From Ardenticatenaceae bacterium (lineage in GTDB: Bacteria > Chloroflexota > Anaerolineae > Promineifilales > Promineifilaceae): 64,000 nt of DNA. The stretch covers positions 45,963 through 109,962 of the forward strand of contig JASJCR010000011.1 of the NCBI GenBank assembly GCA_030065875.1, read 5' to 3'. A model generated the notes under the pieces. That model worked only from the letters and a program-made list of their open reading frames with translations, did not search any database and had not been told where the DNA came from. Below, piece by piece: positions 34,933-44,649 of this stretch (positions are counted from its first letter, which is position 1; each line of letters opens with the position of its first letter). Both the position numbers and the translations under genes were made by a program.

Positions 34933-37900
34933 ATGAACCGGAAAGCGCACCTGCTCCTGATTTCTTTCTGTATTTTTGTCACCTTTTTTGTGAGCTGTCG
35001 CAACGCAGCAGATCCGGAAACGGCAACCTCGACACCCGCGCCAACTCTCACCGCACAAAACCCTACCGTCACGCCGAGTCCCTCGCTGTTTACGGCCGCT
35101 GAAGCCCCGCCTCCCCGGTTGATCGGCCAAAATCCGGCTGCCGGCGAGGAAGCTCCTCTGGAAGGCACGTTTGAACTCTATTTTGACCAGCCCATGGATC
35201 CAACCTCGGCTGCTGCGGTGCAAATTGTCGACGCCCAGGGAGAAGAATTGAACGGCGAGCTGAGCTGGCCCCAACCCCGCATCTTGCAGTTTAAAGCGAC
35301 AAAACGGCTGCAGCCAAATACGCGCTACCAGGCCGTGATTGCCGAGACGGCCGTCTCAGCGGCCGGAGTGCCACTTCTTGAAGGGCTCTCGCTCGATTTT
35401 TATACCATCGGCGATTTGAGCGTCAGCCAGATCGCTCCAGCCGAAAACGCCGTTGAGGTCGCCACCGATTCAACCATTACGGTGATTTTTAACCGGCCGG
35501 TAGTTCCGCTTCTGGTGGCGGAAGAACAGGCCAATTTGGCCAACCCCCTTACATTTACCCCCGACATTCCTGGTCAGGGAGAGTGGGTCAACACGTCTGT
35601 CTATGTTTTTCGCCCCGCGGAACAGCTGATCGGACGCCAGCAGTACAACGTGCGCGTCAACCACGATGTCGTCAATGAAGCCAGCGCCACCGAAGCGCAA
35701 ATGGTGGAAGATTTTGTCAGCACGTTTAGCGTAACCCCACCAACTTTTGATGCGCTGGAACTGGTTGGTCAGTCGTGGAATCCACGCAATGCATATGAAA
35801 ATTTACCGCTCGACCAAGTTTATCGCCTGCATTTTAATCAGCCGATGGACCCCGCCAGCACAGAAGTGGCGATCAGCCTTCGGAACCTCACCACCCCGAG
35901 CCTTGTTCCCTTAGAGTTCGCCTGGAATGAGCTGTTGACCACCGTCACGATCACCCCCACACAGCTGCTGGATTTACAGTCTCGTTTTCAGCTGACCCTC
36001 AACAACAGCGCTCAGTCCGCTCACGGGGGCACGCTGGCCCAACCATTTGAATGGCAGGCCACGACTTACCAGCGGCCGCGCATCGTCAAAACCGATCCCC
36101 GAGATGGCGTGACCCAAACCTATTATTCAAGCGTCTTTTCAATTCATTTCGCTTCTCCCATGGATGAGGAAAGTATCGCTGGCAAGGTGCGGATTACGCC
36201 CGAGATTCTTGGCGATCCAGACGGCCTCTACAATGAATGGGGGTGGCAGCAAAATTACTACGGGTTTAAGCCGTCAACAACTTACACAGTTGATATTTTG
36301 CCAGGCATGAAAGATATTTACGGCAATGAAATTGCTGAAGGGCGTTCGGTGACCTTTACAACGGCCGCCTTATCTCCCAGCGCCAGCCTCAATTTACCCT
36401 ACTCTATCGCCCTTTACCGCCAGGGCGGGTCTGAATCACTGTGGGTCAACCACCAAAACGTAGAAAATATTATTGTCGATTTGTACGAGGTGAACCTGCG
36501 CCAGTTTGGTGGCGTTCTTAACGGCAATATCAACGGCCTGCGCTTTATGCCTGCCCCGGAAAATCGGGTGTGGCAGCGCACCACAACGGTGGAAACCCCC
36601 ATCAACGAACAGGATTACCAGCGCTTTTTACTCAGTCAGGATGTAGAAAGCGAGCTGCCCACCGGCTATTACTTTGTGGCCCTCGATTCACCTGAAATTG
36701 GCCACAACGAACCCCATTTGCAAACCCAGGTGCTGCTGATGGCCACTGCCAACGTTACCCTAAAAACCACGGCCTCTGAAGCGCTGATTTGGGTCACCGA
36801 TCTCGACAGCGGTGAACCGGTGCCCGGTGCCCCGGTGAGTTTGTTCGACAAGCGGTTCAACCTGGTCTTTGAAGGGATGACCGACGAGTTTGGCCGACTT
36901 TACCGCGATGACCTCGACCTCAACCCCGACCGCTGGGAAGGACGTTATTTTGCCGCAGCCGGACAGCCGGGGGATGAGATTTTTGGTCTGGCGATCAGCT
37001 CCTGGAGCGACGGCATCTCACCTCGCGATTTTGGTATCTATACCAGCTACTATTTGCAGCCCAATGAACCAACCGCCTATATCTACACGGAACGGCCGGT
37101 TTACCGACCGGGTCATCCAGTTTATTTTAAAGGGATCGTGCGCCTCAACGACGACCTGCAGTACAGCCTTCCCGAATTTGAATCAGTGGATATTGAAATC
37201 GCCTCTTTTGATGAGGTCATCTATAGAGATTCCCTTTCGATCTCCGATTTTGGCTCATTTGCCGGTGAGATCACCCTGGATGATGAAGCGGCGTTGGGCA
37301 CCTACACCATCAGCGTGATGGGTCGCGGCAGCCATATCGGCACCGGCTATTTTGAGGTTGCCGAATTTCGCAAACCCACATTTCAGGTTGACCTATCGGC
37401 CGCCTCAACCGATGTCGTGGTCGGTGACACCATCGATGTCGTCGTAGAGGCCGATTTCTTTTCAGGAGGCTCGGTGGCCAATAGTCAGGTTGAATGGCAC
37501 GTTCGGTCGGACAGGTATCTTTTCAGCGGCGGCCGTGAGCTGAGCACCTACAGCTTTGGCAATCGGGAAAGGGATCTCGGCTATTACTACTACAATCGCA
37601 GCGGCGGCTCCTCCGAAGTCGTGGCCGAGGGCAGTGGGCTAACCGACAGCCTCGGCCGGCTGCAAATACAGATTCCGGCAGAATTTAGCGAAGGAAGCGG
37701 CAGCAAACGGTTTATCATCGAGGCTACCGTGACCGATCTTGCCGGCAACCAGGTTAGCGGCCGTACGGCCGTGGTCGTTCACGCCAGCCTGATTTACCCC
37801 GGCATCAAGCCCACCCGGTCGGTGGGCCAAAAAGGGGACCCAAGCGGCTTTGAAGCGATAGCCGTTGACTGGGATGGGGAACCCCTGCCGGGTCGGCCGG

Positions 37901-40900
37901 TCACCGTTGAGGTCGTCGAGCGGCGCTGGTTTAGCTACCAGGAAGAAGACGATCGCGGGCGAACCATCTGGCGCACCGAAGTTGAAGAAATACCGGTGGC
38001 CATAGAAGGTGAAGTGGATCTCATCACAGGTGCAGACGGCCGGGTTTCCTTTGAATTTATCCCCCCCAACGGCGGCGTTTTCCGCGCCTACATCAACACC
38101 CAGGATTCGCTGGGCAATACCGCCCGGGCCTCGACCTTTATGTGGGTGTCCAGTCGTGAATACGTCTCCTGGCGGCGGGTCAACGATCACAGCTTTGAGC
38201 TCATCAGCGATCGCTCGAGTTACACACCGGGAGAAACGGCCGAGATTCTGATCGCTTCTCCCTTCCAGGGTGAAGTGTCCGCCCTGGTAACAGTGGAACG
38301 GGGGCACATCAAGCAGCAGGAAGTGATCCGCCTCGTCAGCAACAGCACCATTTACCGCCTGCCCATCACCGGCGATATGGCTCCTAACGTTTTTGTGTCG
38401 GTCCTGGTGATGAAAGGGGTCGACGAAACGAGTCTGGCCCCCGATTTTAAGCTGGGGATGACGCAATTTACCGTTGATCGGGAAGAACAGGAGCTAGCGG
38501 TCACTATTACGCCTGACGAAACACAGCTGTCACCGGGTGACACGGTTAACTACACCGTCAGCGTGCGCGATCATGCGGGGCGGCCGGTGGCGGCCGAACT
38601 GTCGCTGTCGTTAACCGATTTGGCCGTGCTGACCATTGCCAACCGCAAAGAGCCGCCGATCCTCGATCACTTTTATTCACGGCAATGGCTGAGCGTCCGC
38701 ACCGCGACCCTGCTGGCTCGCAATATGGATGCCTACAATAAAGAGCTGGAAGATCAGATCAAGGGGGGTGGGGGAGGAGCCGGTACGTATGGAGTACAAA
38801 CAATCCGGGAAGAGTTCCCGGATACCACATTCTGGGAGGGGCAGCTGACAACCGGCGCTGATGGCCTGGCCAATGTCTCAATCCCACTGCCAGACAGCCT
38901 GACGACATGGCGACTGGACGTGCGGGCGGTGACGTTGGACACAAAAGTGGGGCAGGGGACCAACGACATCGTTTCGACCCTGCCGGTCCTCGTCAGCCCC
39001 CAAACACCCCGATTTTTTGTGGTTGGTGATCAGGTCCTGCTGGGCACGGCCGTCCACAACAACAGCAATGAAGCGGTTAGTGGCTCGGTTGAACTCCAGG
39101 CGGATGGGGTAACCCTGCTCGACGAAGCGCAGCAGCAAATCACCATCCCCGCCCAGCAGCAGGGTTATTTCACCTGGGATGTTGTGATCGATGACGTCAC
39201 CCGCGTGGATTTGGTTTTTGCGGTAGAGACCGGCCGGTTTAGCGATGCCAGCCGGCCGCCGCTGGCCACCCTCGAAGGGGGTGGGCTCCCGGTCTATAAA
39301 TATGAAGTGCCGGAAACGGTTGGCACATCCGGCCAGCTGCTTGACGGCGGGGCCATTGTAGAGTCGATCGGTCTGCCCATCTACCCCAATCACGAATTAA
39401 CCCAGGGCACCGTGACCGTCAAGGTCTCACCCTCGCTCGCTTCGGCCATGACCGACGGTCTCGATTATCTAGAACATTTTCCGTATGAATGCACCGAGCA
39501 AATCGTCAGTAAATTCCTGCCCAATCTGCTGACCGTACAGGCGCTGACGGCCGCCGGAATAGACGATCCGCAGCTGCAGGCCAACCTCGACGCTCAGGTC
39601 AATACCGCCCTTCAGCGAATTTACAGACGACAGCTGCCCAATGGTGGCTGGCCGTGGTGGGATGGACCGGAAAGCAGCGTGCTGGTCTCCACCTATGTGG
39701 TACTGGCTCTGGTAGAGGCTGTTGAAAGTGGCTACCCGGTCAGCCAGCGCGTGCTCAATGACGGGGTTAGATATTTGACCGGTCACTTGAACGATGTTGA
39801 CGGGCTGAGCGGCCGCTACAAGGAAAATCGGCAAGCGTTTCTACTGTATGTGCTGGCCCGAGCAGGTGAGCCGTCCAATCAGCACATGAATGACCTGTAT
39901 GAGCGGCGGGCCTCTCTCGATCTCTATGCCCAGGCATTCCTGGCCCAGGCGCTTTACTACACTGATCCCGGTGACCCGCGTCTGATCACGATGAACGGTG
40001 ATTTTGTTAGCCACGCCCTCCTGTCGGCCACCGGGGCCAACTGGGAAGAAGCGGAACGTGACTACTGGAACTGGAATACCGACACCCGCACCACCGCCAT
40101 CGTGCTCGACACAATGGTCAAACTCGATCCGGATAATCCACTGGTGGCCAATGCGGTACGCTGGTTGATGGCTCATCGCACCGATGGCCGCTGGCACGGC
40201 ACTCAGGAAACCGCGTGGACAATTATGGCCCTGACCGATTTTATGGTCGCTTCAGGCGAGCTTCAGGCCGACTACGTTTATGAGGTGGCCCTCAACGGTG
40301 AGTCTATGGCAGACGGCATGGCCAACGCGGATACCCTGCGCCAGGTGAAAGAGCTGCAAATCGATATCACCGAGCTGCTAACTAACGAACTCAACCGGCT
40401 GGCCTTTGGACGCACCGATGGCCCGGGCAATCTCTATTACACCACCCATCTAGAAGCGTACCTGCCTGTCGAGGAAGTTGAACCACTGGATCGGGGCTTT
40501 GCCATCTCACGCAGTTACTATGATGCTACGGATCGGGAAACCCCTATCACTGAGGTCGAGCTGGGGCAAACGTTTCTGGCCCGCCTGACCATTGTGGTCC
40601 CTCAAACCCAACATTACGTCCTAATTGAAGATTTTCTGCCGGCGGGGTTGGAAGCGGTTGACCAGTCGCTCAACATCAGCCAGCAGGTCGGCACTCCGGA
40701 GCGATATGCCTGGGATGAAAATGAATATCGGGAAAAAGGCTGGGGCTGGTGGTATTTTGACCATATCGAACTGCGCGACGAGAAGGTGGTCATTTCGGCC
40801 GACCTGCTGCCCGCCGGAACATATGAGTACGTTTACCTGGTCCGAGCCTCTGTTCCAGGTGAATACCATGTTATTCCCCCTACCGCCCAGGAATTTTATT

Positions 40901-40959
40901 TTCCTGAGGTATACGGCCGAGGCGCGGGCTCGCTCTTTACCATCCTGCCCGGTGGGTGA
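34933..40959 (+). CDS. Bacterial alpha-2-macroglobulin with thioester
   Basis: A very large envelope protein (2008 residues from the ATG at 34933, preceded by GAGG). The N terminus is a signal with FFVSC as a lipobox, then a Thr/Pro-rich spacer, tandem Ig-like (Big_5-type) repeats with the QPMD motif (DQPMDP, NQPMDP, ASPMDE), MG domains (YRPGHPVYFKGIVR), a bait-like Gly-rich loop (KGGGGGAGTYG), and the thioester site YECTEQ with Cys1520. Bacterial A2M traps attacking proteases in the periplasm or at the surface. The usual partner PBP1C follows 70 bases later, as in yfhM-pbpC of E. coli. It is longer than YfhM (about 1650) because of the extra N-terminal Ig repeats. Confidence 0.92.
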   Translation: MNRKAHLLLISFCIFVTFFVSCRNAADPETATSTPAPTLTAQNPTVTPSPSLFTAAEAPPPRLIGQNPAAGEEAPLEGTFELYFDQPMDPTSAAAVQIVDAQGEELNGELSWPQPRILQFKATKRLQPNTRYQAVIAETAVSAAGVPLLEGLSLDFYTIGDLSVSQIAPAENAVEVATDSTITVIFNRPVVPLLVAEEQANLANPLTFTPDIPGQGEWVNTSVYVFRPAEQLIGRQQYNVRVNHDVVNEASATEAQMVEDFVSTFSVTPPTFDALELVGQSWNPRNAYENLPLDQVYRLHFNQPMDPASTEVAISLRNLTTPSLVPLEFAWNELLTTVTITPTQLLDLQSRFQLTLNNSAQSAHGGTLAQPFEWQATTYQRPRIVKTDPRDGVTQTYYSSVFSIHFASPMDEESIAGKVRITPEILGDPDGLYNEWGWQQNYYGFKPSTTYTVDILPGMKDIYGNEIAEGRSVTFTTAALSPSASLNLPYSIALYRQGGSESLWVNHQNVENIIVDLYEVNLRQFGGVLNGNINGLRFMPAPENRVWQRTTTVETPINEQDYQRFLLSQDVESELPTGYYFVALDSPEIGHNEPHLQTQVLLMATANVTLKTTASEALIWVTDLDSGEPVPGAPVSLFDKRFNLVFEGMTDEFGRLYRDDLDLNPDRWEGRYFAAAGQPGDEIFGLAISSWSDGISPRDFGIYTSYYLQPNEPTAYIYTERPVYRPGHPVYFKGIVRLNDDLQYSLPEFESVDIEIASFDEVIYRDSLSISDFGSFAGEITLDDEAALGTYTISVMGRGSHIGTGYFEVAEFRKPTFQVDLSAASTDVVVGDTIDVVVEADFFSGGSVANSQVEWHVRSDRYLFSGGRELSTYSFGNRERDLGYYYYNRSGGSSEVVAEGSGLTDSLGRLQIQIPAEFSEGSGSKRFIIEATVTDLAGNQVSGRTAVVVHASLIYPGIKPTRSVGQKGDPSGFEAIAVDWDGEPLPGRPVTVEVVERRWFSYQEEDDRGRTIWRTEVEEIPVAIEGEVDLITGADGRVSFEFIPPNGGVFRAYINTQDSLGNTARASTFMWVSSREYVSWRRVNDHSFELISDRSSYTPGETAEILIASPFQGEVSALVTVERGHIKQQEVIRLVSNSTIYRLPITGDMAPNVFVSVLVMKGVDETSLAPDFKLGMTQFTVDREEQELAVTITPDETQLSPGDTVNYTVSVRDHAGRPVAAELSLSLTDLAVLTIANRKEPPILDHFYSRQWLSVRTATLLARNMDAYNKELEDQIKGGGGGAGTYGVQTIREEFPDTTFWEGQLTTGADGLANVSIPLPDSLTTWRLDVRAVTLDTKVGQGTNDIVSTLPVLVSPQTPRFFVVGDQVLLGTAVHNNSNEAVSGSVELQADGVTLLDEAQQQITIPAQQQGYFTWDVVIDDVTRVDLVFAVETGRFSDASRPPLATLEGGGLPVYKYEVPETVGTSGQLLDGGAIVESIGLPIYPNHELTQGTVTVKVSPSLASAMTDGLDYLEHFPYECTEQIVSKFLPNLLTVQALTAAGIDDPQLQANLDAQVNTALQRIYRRQLPNGGWPWWDGPESSVLVSTYVVLALVEAVESGYPVSQRVLNDGVRYLTGHLNDVDGLSGRYKENRQAFLLYVLARAGEPSNQHMNDLYERRASLDLYAQAFLAQALYYTDPGDPRLITMNGDFVSHALLSATGANWEEAERDYWNWNTDTRTTAIVLDTMVKLDPDNPLVANAVRWLMAHRTDGRWHGTQETAWTIMALTDFMVASGELQADYVYEVALNGESMADGMANADTLRQVKELQIDITELLTNELNRLAFGRTDGPGNLYYTTHLEAYLPVEEVEPLDRGFAISRSYYDATDRETPITEVELGQTFLARLTIVVPQTQHYVLIEDFLPAGLEAVDQSLNISQQVGTPERYAWDENEYREKGWGWWYFDHIELRDEKVVISADLLPAGTYEYVYLVRASVPGEYHVIPPTAQEFYFPEVYGRGAGSLFTILPGG

Positions 40960-40985
40960 TGGTCGCTTTGCCTTTTATCCCTCTT

Positions 40986-41018
40986 AGAATGGTCCAATCT
41001 TGGAGATTGGACCATTCT
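40986..41018. terminator. 15-bp perfect hairpin between A2M and PBP1C
   Basis: AGAATGGTCCAATCT and AGATTGGACCATTCT pair fully around TGG, followed by GAAAAAAG. The centre AATCT-TGG-AGATT recurs in hairpins at 56079-56109 and, as its complement, at 53704-53736. It lies 12 bases before the PBP1C start. Confidence 0.6.
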
Positions 41019-41029
41019 GAAAAAAGACC

Positions 41030-43525
41030 ATGAAACGATTTAAGCCATCCAAACAAACGATATTTGTGTTGACAGCCGTCCCGCTGATCGCTGTAATCGC
41101 TCTTCTCTGGTGGATCACGGCTGATTTGCCGGACGTGTCGACGCTCAACGAGCAAATCAAGCCTCCCAGCGTGCGCATTACCGACCGCTACGGCCGGCCT
41201 CTCTACGATCTGATCGACAAGGATTTCGGCCGTCACACCGTATTAAACCTGGAAGATATCCCGCTGGCGCTCCAGCAGGCCACCATCGCGACCGAAGACA
41301 AAACGTTTTATCAAAACCCCGGCATCGACCTCAGAGGAATCCTACGTGCCCTGATCACCAACATCCGGGGTGGGGAGATCGTCTCCGGAGGCAGCACGAT
41401 CACCCAGCAAACGGTCCGCAATCTGCTGATGAGCTACGAAGAGCGCACGTCAGTGTCCGTCAAGCGCAAGCTGCGCGAAGCGATTCTGGCGTGGCAGGTC
41501 ACGCGAGAATTTTCAAAAGACGAAATTCTTGCCCTCTATCTCAACCAGATTTACTATGGCGGCATGGCCTATGGGGTTGACGCGGCCGCGCAGACCTACT
41601 TTGGCAAGTCGGCCACCGAACTGACCCTGGCTGAAAGCGCCCTGATAGCAGGTCTGCCGCAGGCCCCCGCGCTGTATAACCCGCTGCTGGAGCCGGAAGC
41701 GGCGCTGGCCCGCCAGGGGGACGTTCTAAACCTCATGGTCAGGCAGGGATTTATTACCCAGGCTGAGGCTGACCTGGCCGCCCGTGAGCCGCTGCGCTAT
41801 GCGGCCAATCCATATCCGGTCGCCGCCCCACATTTTGTCATGATGGTGCAGTCGGAGCTGGATCACCTCTTTCCACAGGAGGAGCTGTACAACGGAAGCG
41901 GCATAACCGTGCGCACCACGCTTGATTTAAATTGGCAGGAGCACGCCGAAGCGATCGTGCAGCAGCAGATCGCGCGGCTCAACCGGCCGCTTGATGGCGG
42001 CCCGGGCCACTTCGCCAACAACGCCTCTCTGGTAGCCATTGATCCCCACACCGGAGAAGTGCTGACCCTGGTTGGCAATCTCGACTTCTTTGACGAGGCC
42101 CACGACGGGGCAATCAACATGGCTCTGGTGGCCCGTCAGCCAGGTTCGGCCCTCAAACCGATCGTGTACGCGGCCGGTATGGATCCGGAGCGGCCGCGGC
42201 CGTTTACCCCAGCCTCTGTCTTTTTTGACGTGCGCACCGTCTTTATCACCCATGAAAATGACCCGTACGTCCCTGTCAACTTCAGCCGTACGGAACACGG
42301 ACCGGTCCTTCTGCGGCAGGCGCTCGGCTCTTCCCTCAACATTCCGGCCGTCAGCGCCTTGCACACGGTTGGGGTGTCTGAGGCGATGACCTTGGCCACC
42401 GAAATGGGGATCGGCACGATGGGGGATCCCGATGAGTACGACCTTTCCTTTGCCCTGGGTGGTGGTCCGGTGCGACTGTTTGATTTAACGGCCGCGTACG
42501 CCGCTTTTGCCAACGGCGGGTCGCGCGTCAAACCCACCATTATTTTAGATGTGACCGATGCGGACGGCTCCGTATTGTTTGCGGCACCCAAACCGGAGCC
42601 GGTGCGGGTGCTGGATGAGCGTGTGGCCTGGCTGGTGAGCGACATGCTCAGCGACAATCAGGCGCGTATCATGTCATTTGGGGAAAACAGCATCCTGAAA
42701 CTCGGCCGCACGGCGGCGGTCAAAACCGGCACCACCAATGATTTTCACGACAACTGGACGGTTGGCTATACGCCGGACCTGGTTGTTGGAGTGTGGGTGG
42801 GCAACACTGACAACAAGCCGATGCAGGCCATCACCGGTGTGAGCGGGGCCGGGCCGATCTGGCATTACTTCATGCGCACCGTTTTGGCCGGAGAACCGGA
42901 CAAACCTTTCCCGCAGCCGGCCGGGTTAGAGTTGGTTGAGGTTTGCGATCTGTCGGGTCTGCTGCCCACCGAGGCCTGCCCGTTTCGCCGTCTGGAATGG
43001 TTTATCCAGGGCACCCAGCCGACTAAGGGGGACACATACTACCGGCAGGTTGAGCTGGATAAGGTGAGTGGCACCCTGGCTAGCGAGATCACGCCCCTGG
43101 AGCAAATTAGTAAGGAGCTGGCGCTTGATTTACCACCGGTCCTTCATCCCTGGGCTCGAGAGCAAAATATGCTGCTGCTGGACGACCTGCTGCTGGCCAG
43201 TGCCGGTAGAAGAGACGGTTCTGAAGCGACCCTGCGCCTCATTTCGCCGGATCCCAACACCACATATCGGCTCACGCGAGCTATCCCGGCCGAGGCGCAG
43301 CAGCTGCCGGTGGAAGCGGTCAGCCTGGCCCATGTGGACACCATCACCATTTGGGTTGATGGTGAACCGCTGGCCGCGCTGGATCGGCCGCCTTATAAAG
43401 CCTGGTGGCCGCTTGTGGAGGGGCAACATACGATGTGGGTTGAAGGTGTGGATAAAAACGGGATGATTGTGCAAAGCGAAGCAATATCTTTTGAGGTGCT
43501 CCCACCCTTGACATTTTCAGATTAG
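41030..43525 (+). CDS. pbpC: Penicillin-binding protein 1C
   Basis: An 831-residue class A PBP. It has one N-terminal TM helix (about 8-28), a GT51 glycosyltransferase with ATEDKTFYQNPGIDLRGI and GGSTITQQTVRN, a transpeptidase with SALK (PGSALKPIVYA), SSLN and VKTGTTNDFHDNWTVGY, and a C-terminal BiPBP_C domain (from about residue 740). It makes and crosslinks peptidoglycan, and pairs with A2M to guard and repair the wall. The presence of a PBP1C implies peptidoglycan in this organism. Confidence 0.93.
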   Translation: MKRFKPSKQTIFVLTAVPLIAVIALLWWITADLPDVSTLNEQIKPPSVRITDRYGRPLYDLIDKDFGRHTVLNLEDIPLALQQATIATEDKTFYQNPGIDLRGILRALITNIRGGEIVSGGSTITQQTVRNLLMSYEERTSVSVKRKLREAILAWQVTREFSKDEILALYLNQIYYGGMAYGVDAAAQTYFGKSATELTLAESALIAGLPQAPALYNPLLEPEAALARQGDVLNLMVRQGFITQAEADLAAREPLRYAANPYPVAAPHFVMMVQSELDHLFPQEELYNGSGITVRTTLDLNWQEHAEAIVQQQIARLNRPLDGGPGHFANNASLVAIDPHTGEVLTLVGNLDFFDEAHDGAINMALVARQPGSALKPIVYAAGMDPERPRPFTPASVFFDVRTVFITHENDPYVPVNFSRTEHGPVLLRQALGSSLNIPAVSALHTVGVSEAMTLATEMGIGTMGDPDEYDLSFALGGGPVRLFDLTAAYAAFANGGSRVKPTIILDVTDADGSVLFAAPKPEPVRVLDERVAWLVSDMLSDNQARIMSFGENSILKLGRTAAVKTGTTNDFHDNWTVGYTPDLVVGVWVGNTDNKPMQAITGVSGAGPIWHYFMRTVLAGEPDKPFPQPAGLELVEVCDLSGLLPTEACPFRRLEWFIQGTQPTKGDTYYRQVELDKVSGTLASEITPLEQISKELALDLPPVLHPWAREQNMLLLDDLLLASAGRRDGSEATLRLISPDPNTTYRLTRAIPAEAQQLPVEAVSLAHVDTITIWVDGEPLAALDRPPYKAWWPLVEGQHTMWVEGVDKNGMIVQSEAISFEVLPPLTFSD

Positions 43526-43536
43526 CCAAACGCTGC

Positions 43537-43565
43537 TTGACATAATGGCATTTTCCCTGTATTCT
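43537..43565 (+). promoter_or_regulatory. Sigma-70-type promoter for the recombinase
   Basis: TTGACA (43537-43542) and TATTCT (43560-43565) are separated by 17 bases. It lies about 80 bases upstream of the recombinase ATG, so that gene is probably expressed on its own. Confidence 0.55.
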
Positions 43566-43643
43566 CTAGTTATGAAAATGGTTCTTTTCAAAACTATAGC
43601 CCAGAAAATTCAAGTTTAATATCAACGACAGCAGCTTTCCAGT

Positions 43644-44606
43644 ATGAAACAATTAGACAAACCCACCAGCTCAAACTCCCTCATTACCGGTGACAAGCGC
43701 CGCCTTGATGAACATCCGGTGACCGTTTACCTGGCCGGTCTTTCTCCCGGCAGCCGGCGCACCATGCTTGGAGCGCTCAACACCGTAGCCCAAATCGGTC
43801 TGGGGGATGAAAGTGCCGCCGCCTGGGATATTCCCTGGGAGCGGCTGCGCTTTCAGCACACGGCCGCCATGCGCTCTTTTTTGCAGGAGCGGTATGCCCA
43901 CACCACCGCCAACCGCATTCTGTCAGCCCTGCGCGGGGTGCTGAAGGCGGCGTGGAAGCTGGGGCTGATGTCGGCCGAGGATTATCAGAAAGCGGCCAGC
44001 GTGGAAAGCATCAAGGGAGAAATCGTGCCGGCCGGGCGGGCGCTAAACGGCGGCGAGCTGGCTGATCTGCTCAACAGCTGCGACCGTAAACCTCTGGGTG
44101 TACGCGATGCGGCGATTATCACCTTGCTCTACGGCTGCGGATTGCGCCGGGCGGAATTAGTGGCCCTTGATTTAGCCCACTACAGCAAAGAAGAGAGCGA
44201 GCTGATGGTCCGCGGGAAAGGCAACAAGCAGCGTCTCGTCCCCCTGGGTCATGCTGAACCCGCCCTGACTGGCTGGCTGGCCGTTCGCGGTCTGGAAGCG
44301 GGTCCGTTATTCTGGGGATTGGGCAATCGGAATAAAAGAAGACGGCTGACCGATCAGGCGATCTACAACATGCTCAAAAAACGGGCCAAAGCGGCCGGGG
44401 TGCCCCCCTTATCTCCACACGACTTCCGCCGCACCTTTGTCGGTGATTTACTGGATGCTGGGGCGGATCTGGCAACCGTACAAAAGATGGCTGGCCATGC
44501 CGATCCGGCTACGACCAGCCGCTACGACCGCCGCGGGAAGCGGGCCAAGCACCAGGCGGCTTCGCTGTTGAAGATCCCAGTTCCTAATTTCCCGGAAAAT
44601 TCTTAA
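43644..44606 (+). CDS. Tyrosine recombinase / phage-type integrase
   Basis: A 320-residue XerC/D-like recombinase. The N-terminal SAM-like core-binding domain is at about 20-115, the catalytic domain at about 135-315. Catalytic residues: Arg in YGCGLRRAEL, Lys in VRGKGNKQRLV, HDFRR (His, Arg), GHADPATTSRYDRR (His and nucleophile Tyr). The RYDRRG ending resembles integrases common in Chloroflexota, Planctomycetota and Cyanobacteria. No recognisable prophage surrounds it. A perfect 15-bp palindrome covers its 3' end. Confidence 0.88.
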   Translation: MKQLDKPTSSNSLITGDKRRLDEHPVTVYLAGLSPGSRRTMLGALNTVAQIGLGDESAAAWDIPWERLRFQHTAAMRSFLQERYAHTTANRILSALRGVLKAAWKLGLMSAEDYQKAASVESIKGEIVPAGRALNGGELADLLNSCDRKPLGVRDAAIITLLYGCGLRRAELVALDLAHYSKEESELMVRGKGNKQRLVPLGHAEPALTGWLAVRGLEAGPLFWGLGNRNKRRRLTDQAIYNMLKKRAKAAGVPPLSPHDFRRTFVGDLLDAGADLATVQKMAGHADPATTSRYDRRGKRAKHQAASLLKIPVPNFPENS

Positions 44607-44641
44607 AAGGAAGCTGACATGTATTCATTTTCCGGGAAATT
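44586..44641. repeat. Inverted repeat at the recombinase 3' end
   Basis: AATTTCCCGGAAAAT (44586-44600) lies within the last codons of the recombinase and pairs perfectly with ATTTTCCGGGAAATT (44627-44641). The right arm lies just before the stop of the convergent oxidoreductase (44650). It could terminate both transcripts or be a recombination site. Confidence 0.6.
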
Positions 44642-44649
44642 GTGGGAAA

